Below are positions 1-7,698 of a DNA stretch of 64,000 nt, in pieces; positions within the stretch are counted from its first letter, which is position 1, and each line of letters begins with the position of its first letter. A model generated the notes under the pieces. That model ran no database searches. It had not been told where the DNA came from and worked only from the letters and a program-made list of their open reading frames with translations. Location of the stretch: contig NZ_BJND01000041.1 in assembly GCF_006539505.1 (NCBI RefSeq), positions 37,841-101,840 of the forward strand, read 5' to 3'. Source of the DNA: Streptomyces spinoverrucosus (lineage in GTDB: Bacteria > Actinomycetota > Actinomycetes > Streptomycetales > Streptomycetaceae). The position numbers and the translations under genes were made by a program.

Positions 1-1596
1 GATCAGCAGGGCGTCGGCCGGGTCGGCGCCCTCCACAGGCGGGGTCCGCACAGCGCCCTCGGGGTCGGTGAGGTGGTGGCGGGCCAGGACCGCCGCGGTG
101 TCCAGGAAGCGGACCTCGCTGTCGGGGACCAGGGCGGGCACGGCGGCCAAGGCGGACGGTGGCCGGGCGGCGCCGTGCCGCCAGTCGCGTACCGCCTCCT
201 CGACGGCTTCGGCGGGCGGGTGCAGATGGTGGGCACGCCAGCGGGACCGATGGTCGGCGGCGACCCACTCGGCCAGGCGGAGTTCCTCGGCGGGGACCTC
301 CTCCGTCATCCACCGCGCGCACCGCTCGCGCAGGCGCTCCAGGAGGTACCGGCCCAGCGGCGTCAGCATGGCGTGGCCGTGCACCTCGTTCAGTACGGAC
401 CACACCTGGCCGCGCCACAGTGCGAACTCGAAGTGGGCCGGCGAGACGTACGCCGGGTCGGCCGTGTGGCGGTGGGCGCGCCAGAACCGGGCGACGCCCA
501 GGAAGGCGTAGATGCCCTGGAGGAGGCCGCCCAACGGGCGCGGGTCGTCGCGCCAGGGGGCGTAGAAGAGCTCCTCGGGCGCGTCGGGGCCGTGCGGCGG
601 CTCGGTGAGGGGACCGAGATTGATCAGGGCGCCCAGCTTGATGTGCTGGAACTCGTGCACGAGCGTCGCGGCGAGCTGGACGGCGTCGTCCGGGCGGGAG
701 GCGACGACCCCGCCGAACGCGGCGGACGCCGTGCAGCTGTACGGCCGAAACCTTTCTCTCACCGGGGTCGGAGCCACCGACATCAGCCCACGCCGCATCG
801 CCCCGGCGGTCACCGGATCGTCGCGCCGCACGATCTCCCAGGCGTCGGCGAGGAGCGCCGACCAGGACGCCGCCTCCGCCTCCGGCATCGGCCGGGGCTC
901 GCTGGGGCGGGGGAACGTCCGGTACGGATCCAGCTCCTCCAGCACGAGGTGCTTCACCGCCCCGCCCGCGCCCAGCGTCAGCCGCCGCACCGGCAGCCAG
1001 CTGGGCCCACGCACCTCCCGGCCGGACACGACCTCGACGTCCTCACCCGCCCCGGTGATCCGTAACCGGCCCGCGTGTCCCGTCACCCGGGCGGTGCTCC
1101 ACGGCTGACGCTCCGGCAGGACCGCGCAGCCCAGCGTGGGCAGCAGCACCATCCCGTGCCGAACCGGAACGGTGATCGAGAAGTCCACCCCGGCCCGGGC
1201 CGCGGCTGCGGCGGCCAGCGCCGAGAGATACCCGGTGACCACCCAACTGGGCGCCTGCTCCTCGCCCGGTGCCCGCCCACGGGCCGCGCGTACCGCGAGG
1301 GAGACCCACATCCCGGTGCTGGGGGACATCAGGACGTCCTCGAACACATCGGGCGCGGCCCGCTGGGCGCGCTCCAGCAGGGCCCAGGCATCCGCGTGCA
1401 CCAGCGACGTGGCCTCGTTGCGGGTCAGCGCGTTGTCCAGGGCCCGCAGCAACAGCAGGCGGCGGCTGCGTTCCGCGCCGAGCAGCGCCCGAACCACCGC
1501 GTCGTCGCCCTCGCCGCGGGCGAGCGCCTCGACGTCGGCCGCCGGGAGCCGATGGAAGGGCAGGTGATCTCCCGTCGTCGTGGCGTCAGCGGCCAC
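1..1596 (-). CDS. HExxH-motif peptide-modifying enzyme, 3' end missing
   Basis: Visible are 532 codons running off the left edge, so the C-terminus is missing. The GTG start at 1596 follows a G-rich Shine-Dalgarno and lies 21 bases after the stop of the small precursor gene. The zinc or iron motif HEFQH sits at residues 314-318 (643-657), inside a helix followed by a second conserved helical region with EVHGHAM. This is the layout of the HExxH family that accompanies cyclophane RiPPs of the FxSxx-COOH type; members have been described as alpha-ketoglutarate-dependent peptide beta-hydroxylases (family knowledge). Residue 178 is encoded by the rare leucine codon TTA (1063-1065). No radical-SAM CxxxCxxC motif is visible, so the expected cyclophane-forming partner would have to lie further left. 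Likely role: modifies the peptide encoded just upstream. Confidence 0.8.
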   Translation of the reverse strand, partial: MAADATTTGDHLPFHRLPAADVEALARGEGDDAVVRALLGAERSRRLLLLRALDNALTRNEATSLVHADAWALLERAQRAAPDVFEDVLMSPSTGMWVSLAVRAARGRAPGEEQAPSWVVTGYLSALAAAAAARAGVDFSITVPVRHGMVLLPTLGCAVLPERQPWSTARVTGHAGRLRITGAGEDVEVVSGREVRGPSWLPVRRLTLGAGGAVKHLVLEELDPYRTFPRPSEPRPMPEAEAASWSALLADAWEIVRRDDPVTAGAMRRGLMSVAPTPVRERFRPYSCTASAAFGGVVASRPDDAVQLAATLVHEFQHIKLGALINLGPLTEPPHGPDAPEELFYAPWRDDPRPLGGLLQGIYAFLGVARFWRAHRHTADPAYVSPAHFEFALWRGQVWSVLNEVHGHAMLTPLGRYLLERLRERCARWMTEEVPAEELRLAEWVAADHRSRWRAHHLHPPAEAVEEAVRDWRHGAARPPSALAAVPALVPDSEVRFLDTAAVLARHHLTDPEGAVRTPPVEGADPADALLI

Positions 1597-1617
1597 GGAT
1601 CCCCCACCGCACCACGG

Positions 1618-1797
1618 TCACCTCGTCGAGTCGTCGAGACGGGAGTCGTTGAAGCCCCCGGCTGTGATGCCCTGGGGGCCGTCGATGTGGTGCAGCAGCC
1701 GCTCCAGCGACTCGGTGAAGTCCGGGCCGTCCAGGGAGCGCAGCGCTTGCAGGGAGACCCCCGACAGATCGACGAGACAAGACTCGACGGCAGGCAT
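1618..1797 (-). CDS. FxsA-like RiPP precursor peptide
   Basis: A 59-residue peptide from ATG 1797, which has GGAG six bases upstream. In-frame GTG 1809 or TTG 1818 are alternatives, since a stronger AGGAGG precedes them. The leader part contains LSGVSLQALRSLDG and ERLLHHIDGPQG, typical of precursors beside HExxH/FxsB maturases. The C-terminal part carries GGFNDSRLDDSTR. FND fits the aromatic-x-Asp pattern cross-linked by cyclophane-forming radical-SAM enzymes. It does not end in a strict F-x-S-x-x, so it is a relative of FxsA rather than a textbook member. It is followed after 21 bases by the HExxH gene on the same strand. The peptide's mature form and target are unknown. Confidence 0.7.
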   Translation of the reverse strand: MPAVESCLVDLSGVSLQALRSLDGPDFTESLERLLHHIDGPQGITAGGFNDSRLDDSTR

Positions 1798-1921
1798 CGT
1801 TTGCTCCACGGCTGCCAAGTCCCCTCCTGTGCCTACGAGTCCGCGCTGTCGGCTCCCAACCATCATGACCCAGCGGACCACAAGTCGAAACCCCACTTCC
1901 CGGCCGCCTCGCGAGATCACG

Positions 1922-2989
1922 TCAGCCGTAACGCCCGGCCAGCCGGGCGGCGGCCCGGTCGACCCGCTCCACTTCCGGCGACGGTCCTTCCAGCAGCCGT
2001 ACCGCTTCCAGGAGCTGGTCGAGCGTGCCCGGGTAGCGCAGGCAGGTGCGCACGATGCCGTAGACGTCCATCCGCAGCCTGGGGTCGCGGGGGCTGTTGG
2101 CCGCGATGCGGTCGCTGATGCTGTCCAGCAGCAGGGCCATGCCGTTGCCGCTCCGCAGCAGGGGCAGGGCCGTGAGGGCGTCGACGAGGTCGACCAGTTC
2201 GCGCAGGGGCAGTTCGCCGGGCAGCCCGGTCAGGGGCGTGACCGGGTGGGGAAGCGCGGTGCCGTCGGCGGAGGCGAGGCCGTCGCGCGGGGGCAGTCCG
2301 GCGTACCGGCCGAACCGCTCCAGCGCGGCCGGGGACAGGACGTCGTACCACCGCTCCACCCGCCGGGCCGCGAGCCGCCCCAGGCCGTCCGCGCGATGGT
2401 GCGTACTCACGACCCCGATCACCGCGCCCCCGCACCACACCGCCGCACCGGACATGCCCTCCCACGGGGAGCGGTCCGGTTCGACGTCGGCGGGCGGGAC
2501 GACGACGGCCAGTTCGAGCGTGCCCTCGCGGCGGTTGGACAGGACGGAGACGGTGCCGGAGACATGGCATGAGTCGCGGTACTGGCTGGGCGAGCCGTCG
2601 TCGAGGGGTCGTGCGGTGTCCTTGCGGAGCTTGAAGCGGGGGAAGCCCATGGCGCTGAAGGGCAGCACCACATCGGCGTCCGGGACGGCGGCGTAGCGGG
2701 GCGGGGCGACGGCGGGGAGGCCGGGCGGGGCGCCGGTCAGCTCCAGCAGGGCGACGTCGGCGGCCTCGTCCAGCAGGACGACGCGGGCGTCGGCGCTCCA
2801 CTGACCGGGCCGGTCGGCGTCGAAGCGGACGCGCACGGAGTCGACGGGCCCGGCCACGACATGGGCGGCCGTGAGCACGCAGGCGGTGGTCACGCGATAA
2901 CCGGACCCCCGCCGCCCGGGTCTCGCGGCCACGAGTATCTCGGCCACGCGCGCCACGTCCAGCCCTTGCTGCTCCCCCCGGTCCGTCAC
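1922..2989 (-). CDS. Trypsin-like serine protease with effector-associated domain 2
   Basis: A 355-aa protein. Residues 1-210 are a trypsin-like fold with a complete triad: His43 (TAAHV), Asp78 (EAADVALL) and Ser180 (GMSGA). There is no signal peptide, so it is probably cytosolic. Residues about 262-350 are a compact helical module with the pattern ALPLLRSGNGMALLL and YGIVRTCLRYPG, which I recognise as an EAD2-type effector-associated domain. Such domains act in actinobacterial conflict systems as adaptors between sensors and effectors (family knowledge). The start is GTG at 2989; it overlaps the stop of the upstream gene as GTGA, indicating translational coupling. It sits between the condensation-like gene and the RiPP precursor, so it could be the leader peptidase or an effector protease; the sequence alone does not decide. 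Confidence 0.75.
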   Translation of the reverse strand: MTDRGEQQGLDVARVAEILVAARPGRRGSGYRVTTACVLTAAHVVAGPVDSVRVRFDADRPGQWSADARVVLLDEAADVALLELTGAPPGLPAVAPPRYAAVPDADVVLPFSAMGFPRFKLRKDTARPLDDGSPSQYRDSCHVSGTVSVLSNRREGTLELAVVVPPADVEPDRSPWEGMSGAAVWCGGAVIGVVSTHHRADGLGRLAARRVERWYDVLSPAALERFGRYAGLPPRDGLASADGTALPHPVTPLTGLPGELPLRELVDLVDALTALPLLRSGNGMALLLDSISDRIAANSPRDPRLRMDVYGIVRTCLRYPGTLDQLLEAVRLLEGPSPEVERVDRAAARLAGRYG

Positions 2990-4422
2990 ATCGGTCCACT
3001 ACCCCTGGGGTGCGGGGCGTACGCCGGAGCGACCGTGAGGGGAGCTTCCCGGGCCACGGCGACGATGTGCTCGCGCAGGCGCTGCGTGAACAGCCGCATG
3101 TTCTTGCGTGCGACGTCGGTGTCCGGGTAGCGGCTGGCGAGTTGGAGGCCCTCGTGGAGGCGGGTCAGCCAGACGCAGACCTGGTCGCCGTACGACACCC
3201 GGATCAGGCCGTAGGCCTTCAGGTCCTGCCAGCGTTCGGAGCCGGTGGTGGCGCGGGCGTCGACGAAGGAGACGATCGAGTACAGGTCGGGGGAGGTGGG
3301 GCGGAAGTCGGCGCCGAGGAGTTTGAGGACGCGGGCGATGGGCTTGCGGGACAGGGGGCGGTTCTCGCGCAGGGCGCTGCGGACCATGCGCAGGGCGCTG
3401 TCGAAGTCGGGTGCCTCGGCGACGGGGACCTCGATCGGGGCGCCGCCGACGTACCAGCCGACGGAGTCCGACCACTGGGAGCGGACGCGGGTGTGGAAGG
3501 GCACGACCGTGCGGTACACCTGCTGGCCGGCGATCTCACGGACGATGAGCGCGGTGGCGGCGAGGACGCCGACCAGGCTGCCGCCGTAGGGGCGGCAGTA
3601 CGCCTCGAAGGCGGTGGCGTCGGCGTCGGGGACGAGCATCTCCTGCATGAACTTCTGCGCGGGCAGCGGCCCTTCGGGGTCGAGGCCGAGCTCGACGGGG
3701 AAGTTGGGCAGCCGACCGTCGCACTGGGCGATGAACTCCCGCCAGCGGGCGACGATCTCGTGGGTGTCGTCGAGGCGGTCCGCTTCGGTGCGTTCGAGGG
3801 CGCAGAAGTCGACGTAACTGGCGACGGGGGGCGCGTCGAGGCGGCGGCCGGCGAGGGCGGAGGCGTACAGCTCGTGGATCTCGGCGGGGATGCGGTAGAG
3901 GGAGTGGGCGTCGACGTTGCTGTGGTCGAAGGCCATGTAGACGCTGGTGCCCTCGTCGCGGACGACGGCGGTGTAGATGAAGTTGGGCCAGCTCAGCGCG
4001 TCCGCCACGGTGTCGAACCGGTCCTGCAGATAGCGGGTCAGCCTGGCCGCGTCGCCGAATGCGCCCCGGTCCACGCGGTGCAGGACGACCACGTCCGCGT
4101 CGAGCGTGAAGCGCCGCATGTCGTCGTCGATCCAGCGGAAGCCGCTGCGCAGCGTCTCGTGCCGCAGGGTCCAGGCCCGCAGGGCCTCCTGGAGTACGTC
4201 GAGATCGGCCCGGCCCGGGATGTCGAACGCCGCGCCGAGCCAGGTCGGCACGAACAGGCCGTCCTCGCGCACGGAACGCGCGGTGCGCACGTGCGACTCC
4301 TGGACGTAGGCGGGCGGCCGGGAGTCGTCCGGCATGTCGGCCGCGGCCTCGACGGCCGCCGGATGCAGCGTCCACTCCACGAGCCGCCCGGGGCGGACCT
4401 CGCAGCGCTGGATGTCGGTCAT
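2986..4422 (-). CDS. Condensation-domain-like (CoA/NRPS acyltransferase fold) protein
   Basis: About 478 aa. A stand-alone member of the NRPS condensation / chloramphenicol-acetyltransferase superfamily. The HHxxxDG motif appears as DHSNVDA (His167, Asp171), so the catalytic second histidine and the structural Asp are kept while the first His is Asp. SVGWYVGG near the C-terminal third corresponds to the DFGW-like motif. There is no carrier or adenylation domain. Start choice: ATG 4422 (MTDIQ); GTG 4428 and a longer in-frame start at 4452 are possible. It is first in the operon with the trypsin-EAD2 gene (4-base overlap), precursor and HExxH gene. A peptide N-acylation or ester-forming step is conceivable, but this is inference. 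Confidence 0.7.
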   Translation of the reverse strand: MTDIQRCEVRPGRLVEWTLHPAAVEAAADMPDDSRPPAYVQESHVRTARSVREDGLFVPTWLGAAFDIPGRADLDVLQEALRAWTLRHETLRSGFRWIDDDMRRFTLDADVVVLHRVDRGAFGDAARLTRYLQDRFDTVADALSWPNFIYTAVVRDEGTSVYMAFDHSNVDAHSLYRIPAEIHELYASALAGRRLDAPPVASYVDFCALERTEADRLDDTHEIVARWREFIAQCDGRLPNFPVELGLDPEGPLPAQKFMQEMLVPDADATAFEAYCRPYGGSLVGVLAATALIVREIAGQQVYRTVVPFHTRVRSQWSDSVGWYVGGAPIEVPVAEAPDFDSALRMVRSALRENRPLSRKPIARVLKLLGADFRPTSPDLYSIVSFVDARATTGSERWQDLKAYGLIRVSYGDQVCVWLTRLHEGLQLASRYPDTDVARKNMRLFTQRLREHIVAVAREAPLTVAPAYAPHPRGSGPM

Positions 4423-4616
4423 TCGCACAGCATTCTCCGTTCGCCTGCCCACGGGAGACGACCGGCTCGGCGACCGTGTCTACTGGGCATCGCTCAGTGC
4501 ACAAAGGGACCAACGCTCAGGGGTTGCGGAAGAAACGCGCAGTTTTCGGCGTCCGTGTCGCGTGAGCTGCTTCACTGGGGCGGGGGGTTTGCAACAGCAC
4601 GGACAGAGGGGCATCC

Positions 4617-4679
4617 GTGGACCGGCATCAGCAGCGCATCACCGCGCTGCTCAAGCGGTATCGGGCGCTGAAGCGGTAG
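4617..4679 (+). CDS. Possible 20-residue basic small ORF
   Basis: GTG start with a well-placed GAGGGG five bases upstream and a TAG stop. The peptide is strongly basic and helical (ITALLKRYRALKR). It lies alone in the 323-base gap between the condensation-like operon (starts 4422, leftward) and the lysyl oxidase terminator. Coding status is uncertain; the Shine-Dalgarno and amphipathic pattern are the only support. Apart from this ORF and the terminator at 4703-4733 I see nothing else in the gap. Confidence 0.25.
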   Translation: MDRHQQRITALLKRYRALKR

Positions 4680-4702
4680 CCGGGGACGGTGTCCACGCAC
4701 GG

Positions 4703-4733
4703 GAACGCCCCCGGCGTGGCACCGGGGGCGTTC
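4703..4733 (-). terminator. Terminator of lysyl oxidase gene
   Basis: Perfect 12-bp GC-rich inverted repeat (4703-4714 with 4722-4733) around a 7-base loop, directly after the stop of the leftward lysyl oxidase gene at 4746. Confidence 0.8.
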
Positions 4734-4745
4734 GTCGGGTCGGTG

Positions 4746-6467
4746 TTACGGGGCGTTGATCAGGTCGTGCGGGGGGACCTGGACCGTGCGGGCGCCCGGT
4801 TCGCCGCCCAGGACGACCTTGCGGAGGGCGACGTTGTTGTTGAGGTTGGTTTCCTTGAGGCGCTTCTCCGGGTTGGCGATCACCTGGATGTAGTACGTGC
4901 CGTTCGGCAGGTCGGTGATGTCGAAGGACTGGCCGGGACGGTACTGGGTGTACGTGTCACCGGAGCCGACGTCGAGCACCTCACGGACGGAGATGGAGTT
5001 CTGCTGACCGCACGCGGTCGACAGGTCCGTGTTGTACGGGTGCCAGTTGGCGTTCTTCACCGTGTAGTCGATGGCGTCGGTGTTGGCCAGGCAGAACGCC
5101 TCCTTGCCGCTGCGCACCTCCTTGGTCTGGTCCTCGCTCAGCAGCCGGTAGCTGGCGAAGTCCGTGAAGTGCCAGTGCTCGTGCCCGATGCGCGGGTCCC
5201 ACTCCATGGTGCCGGTGGGCGTGTACCCGACCTGCTTGCCGTCCGCGTCGTAGAAGTACTGGTACGCGTCCATCAGGTCCGCGCCCGGGCTGCGGAACCC
5301 GTCCACGACGAGCGGCGCGGGCCCGGCGTTCCACACGTTCGCGCTGAACGCCAGGTAGTCCTTGCCCGGTACGTCCCCGTCCTCGCCGTCCGTGATGGCG
5401 ATGTCCCACGCCGGCAGCGAACGCAGGTCGGGCTTCGGCACGTTGGCCGGGACGCCCGCGCGCCCGGTGGGCCGCTTGGCGTTGGGCTTCAGCGCGGGCG
5501 CGATCCGCGAGCCGTCGGTGTGCCCCGGCCCGTCGCCCAGGTGCGAGGCGCGGCCCCGGTCCTCAAGGGCGTGCGACAGCTGGGGCGGGGTGGGGGCGTC
5601 GGCACCGCGAGGGCCGTAGTGATGGGCGGCGTGCCCACCCGCGGCGTGCCCACCTGCGACGTGCGCACCCGAGGCGTGACCACCCGCGTCATGACCGCCG
5701 TGCCCGCTGTGGTGGGCGCCGGAACGCGCGGCGGCCCCGCCCTGGCCTTCACCGCCGTCGGTGATCTGCCGGACGGTCACCTTGATGGTCGGCTGGTCGT
5801 TCGGGATGCCGAACAGGTCGCGGTACTTCTTCGCCACCGCCACCTTCGCCGTGTACTCACCGGCCGGCAGATCCACCGGCTTGTCGTAGTCGACGGTGCT
5901 GGAGTTGGACGCCCAGCCCTTCTCCACGCCCCACACGGAGCCCAGCGTCCACGGGTTCGTGGGGCAGCTCTCCGGGTAGTGCGAGGTAGCCGGGGCGTCC
6001 GGGCGGAGGCGGCCGGAGGCGTTGTTCGGGCAGAAGGTGCCCTTGGACTTCGATACCTCCTCACCGGCCGCGTTCTTGATCGACACCTCAAGGAAGCCGG
6101 GCAGCCCGGAGAAGTCCTTCACAAGACCGGCGGGCAGCTTCTTGGTCCGGACGGTTTTGCCGTCGCGCAGGACCTGCTGGGCGACCACCGGGTCCTTGTA
6201 CGACTTGCGCGTCACCTTCAACTCCAGCGGCGCGTTGTCGACCGTCACATACGTCCCGAGGTCGAGATAGACCCCGGGGTCCTCCTCCCAGCGATCCAGC
6301 GTCACGGACTTCGACGCGGCGATCAGCTTGAGCTGCGGTTTACCGGGCGTGGTGCGTGCCGGGTCGGCCCCCGAGGCGACCGCGGCGCCGCCGACGACGA
6401 CGGCGAGCGCGGTGCCGGCGGCGAGCGCCGAACGCTTCACGCGATTGCGGTGTTGCTGACTGGTCAT
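4746..6467 (-). CDS. Secreted lysyl oxidase family protein with His-rich segment
   Basis: 573 aa from ATG 6467, which has GAGGA at good spacing; a longer frame to 6587 lacks this support. Residues 1-35 form a signal peptide (KR, then a hydrophobic run ending VASGADP). The C-terminal third is the lysyl oxidase domain: IGHEHWHF at about residues 429-434 is the copper-binding motif, followed by FADF-like and NANWHPYN segments. Lysyl oxidases oxidise peptidyl lysine to allysine using copper and a lysyl-tyrosyl quinone. Between the N-terminal beta-rich region and the catalytic domain lies a histidine/glycine-rich stretch (about residues 251-284) with repeated GGHAxG units that could load or buffer copper. 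Monocistronic with its own terminator. Confidence 0.85.
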   Translation of the reverse strand: MTSQQHRNRVKRSALAAGTALAVVVGGAAVASGADPARTTPGKPQLKLIAASKSVTLDRWEEDPGVYLDLGTYVTVDNAPLELKVTRKSYKDPVVAQQVLRDGKTVRTKKLPAGLVKDFSGLPGFLEVSIKNAAGEEVSKSKGTFCPNNASGRLRPDAPATSHYPESCPTNPWTLGSVWGVEKGWASNSSTVDYDKPVDLPAGEYTAKVAVAKKYRDLFGIPNDQPTIKVTVRQITDGGEGQGGAAARSGAHHSGHGGHDAGGHASGAHVAGGHAAGGHAAHHYGPRGADAPTPPQLSHALEDRGRASHLGDGPGHTDGSRIAPALKPNAKRPTGRAGVPANVPKPDLRSLPAWDIAITDGEDGDVPGKDYLAFSANVWNAGPAPLVVDGFRSPGADLMDAYQYFYDADGKQVGYTPTGTMEWDPRIGHEHWHFTDFASYRLLSEDQTKEVRSGKEAFCLANTDAIDYTVKNANWHPYNTDLSTACGQQNSISVREVLDVGSGDTYTQYRPGQSFDITDLPNGTYYIQVIANPEKRLKETNLNNNVALRKVVLGGEPGARTVQVPPHDLINAP

Positions 6468-6787
6468 CGGTTCCTCGTCTGCGAGTGCCACCCGTGGGCG
6501 GCATCGGACCGGACAGCCCACATCGGCCCCGGCCACCGCTGTACCGACGCACCCCACGCGCCTGGCGCCCTGAGAGTCTGTGAGCATCCTGTGAGATAGG
6601 CAAAGCCCGTGTCCGGGTTGCCTGTTGGGGCCGAAGTTCGTACGAGATGCGGGCCTGACGTGGCCGGAAGGGACGCCTCGCCCGGGCGAATCTGCGCAGG
6701 AGCGTCACACAGGCTGCACACAGTGGCCGGAATCCGTCGTTACCGTTGCAGGCCGTTCGGGGGGCATTCGACTCAGGAAGACCGCAG
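6468..6787. other. Intergenic region, divergent promoters, 11-bp direct repeat
   Basis: 320 bases between divergent lysyl oxidase and SCO2400-like genes. Two contiguous 11-base units beginning CTGTGAG lie at 6578-6588 and 6589-6599. Direct heptamers on an 11-base period are the usual binding layout of OmpR-family response regulators, here on the lysyl oxidase side. No gene or RNA was recognised. Confidence 0.35.
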
Positions 6788-7546
6788 ATGGACTACTGGC
6801 AGATGGACTACTGCTCCTCGTGCCGTCGGCATCTCAACGGCGCCCTGGTGTGCCCCGGATGCGGCGCCTACGCTCCGGACATCGCACCGGCCGCCGTCCG
6901 GGCCGAGGCCGAGCCGGAGCCGGTGCACACGCCACCGGTCCCGAAGACCGAGGAGACGGCCCCTCTGCCGGAAGGCCGCGCGGCCCGGCGTCGGCAGCGG
7001 GTCCGCTGGAAGAAGAGCCAGCGCCGGGCCCTGGTGGCGACGGCGGTCGCCCTGGTCGGCGGCGGACTGACCCTCACCACGATGGACCGCGGCGCCCCCA
7101 CCGACCGCGCCCAGGCGACCGCCGCACCCGAGCTGACCCTGGACACCGCGGGGCGGCAGCCGGCGGAGGACATACGTCCCCAGCCGGATAAGCAGCGCAC
7201 CGCGCCCGGGCCGACCGCCCCGCGGTCCCAGTCCCCGGACTCCGCCTCCGACTCCGCGGCGAGCCGCACCCAGCAGCGCCCCACAAACCCCGCCCCGCAC
7301 AGCGCGCCCCCGGACACGCCGGTCTCGGCCCCGACGACGGCGCCCCAAGCCCCGCAACACCGCTCCGACTCCCAGGTGCCCCCGGTGGACACGGCCCCCA
7401 GCGCCACCCCCACCACGCCGCCCCAGCCGACCTCACCCCCGGCCGACACCGGCACGAAGCCCACCACCCCCGACCCGGCGACCTCCGCCCCGGCGACGAC
7501 ACCCACGTCACCCCAGCTCTGCGTACTGGTGCTCTGCCTGGGCTGA
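6788..7546 (+). CDS. SCO2400-like zinc-ribbon membrane protein
   Basis: 252 aa. The N-terminus has a zinc ribbon CSSC...CPGC in the pattern DYCSSCRRHLNGALVCPGCGAYAP, which I recognise from the SCO2400-type family. A basic patch (RRRQRVRWKKSQRR) precedes one transmembrane helix (ALVATAVALVGGGLTL). The rest is a Pro/Thr/Ser/Ala-rich disordered tail that would be outside the cell, ending LCVLVLCLG. Start: ATG 6788 has AGGAAG eight bases upstream; the family-typical start MDYC would be ATG 6803 but has no Shine-Dalgarno. The two ATGs sit in a tandem duplication of CAGATGGACTACTG. Function unknown. Confidence 0.75.
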   Translation: MDYWQMDYCSSCRRHLNGALVCPGCGAYAPDIAPAAVRAEAEPEPVHTPPVPKTEETAPLPEGRAARRRQRVRWKKSQRRALVATAVALVGGGLTLTTMDRGAPTDRAQATAAPELTLDTAGRQPAEDIRPQPDKQRTAPGPTAPRSQSPDSASDSAASRTQQRPTNPAPHSAPPDTPVSAPTTAPQAPQHRSDSQVPPVDTAPSATPTTPPQPTSPPADTGTKPTTPDPATSAPATTPTSPQLCVLVLCLG

Positions 7547-7698
7547 CACCTGGTCGGGCCTCCTCCGATCCCCGTTGCGGACGCCGCACTCCCGCTCCGG
7601 ACGCCACGCTCCCACACGCCGAGGTTCACCTTTCCGGTGAAGTGGACAAAGTCCTCGTATCGTCCGGCGCAGAGCGACCGACCGTAGGAGGAGCCCGA

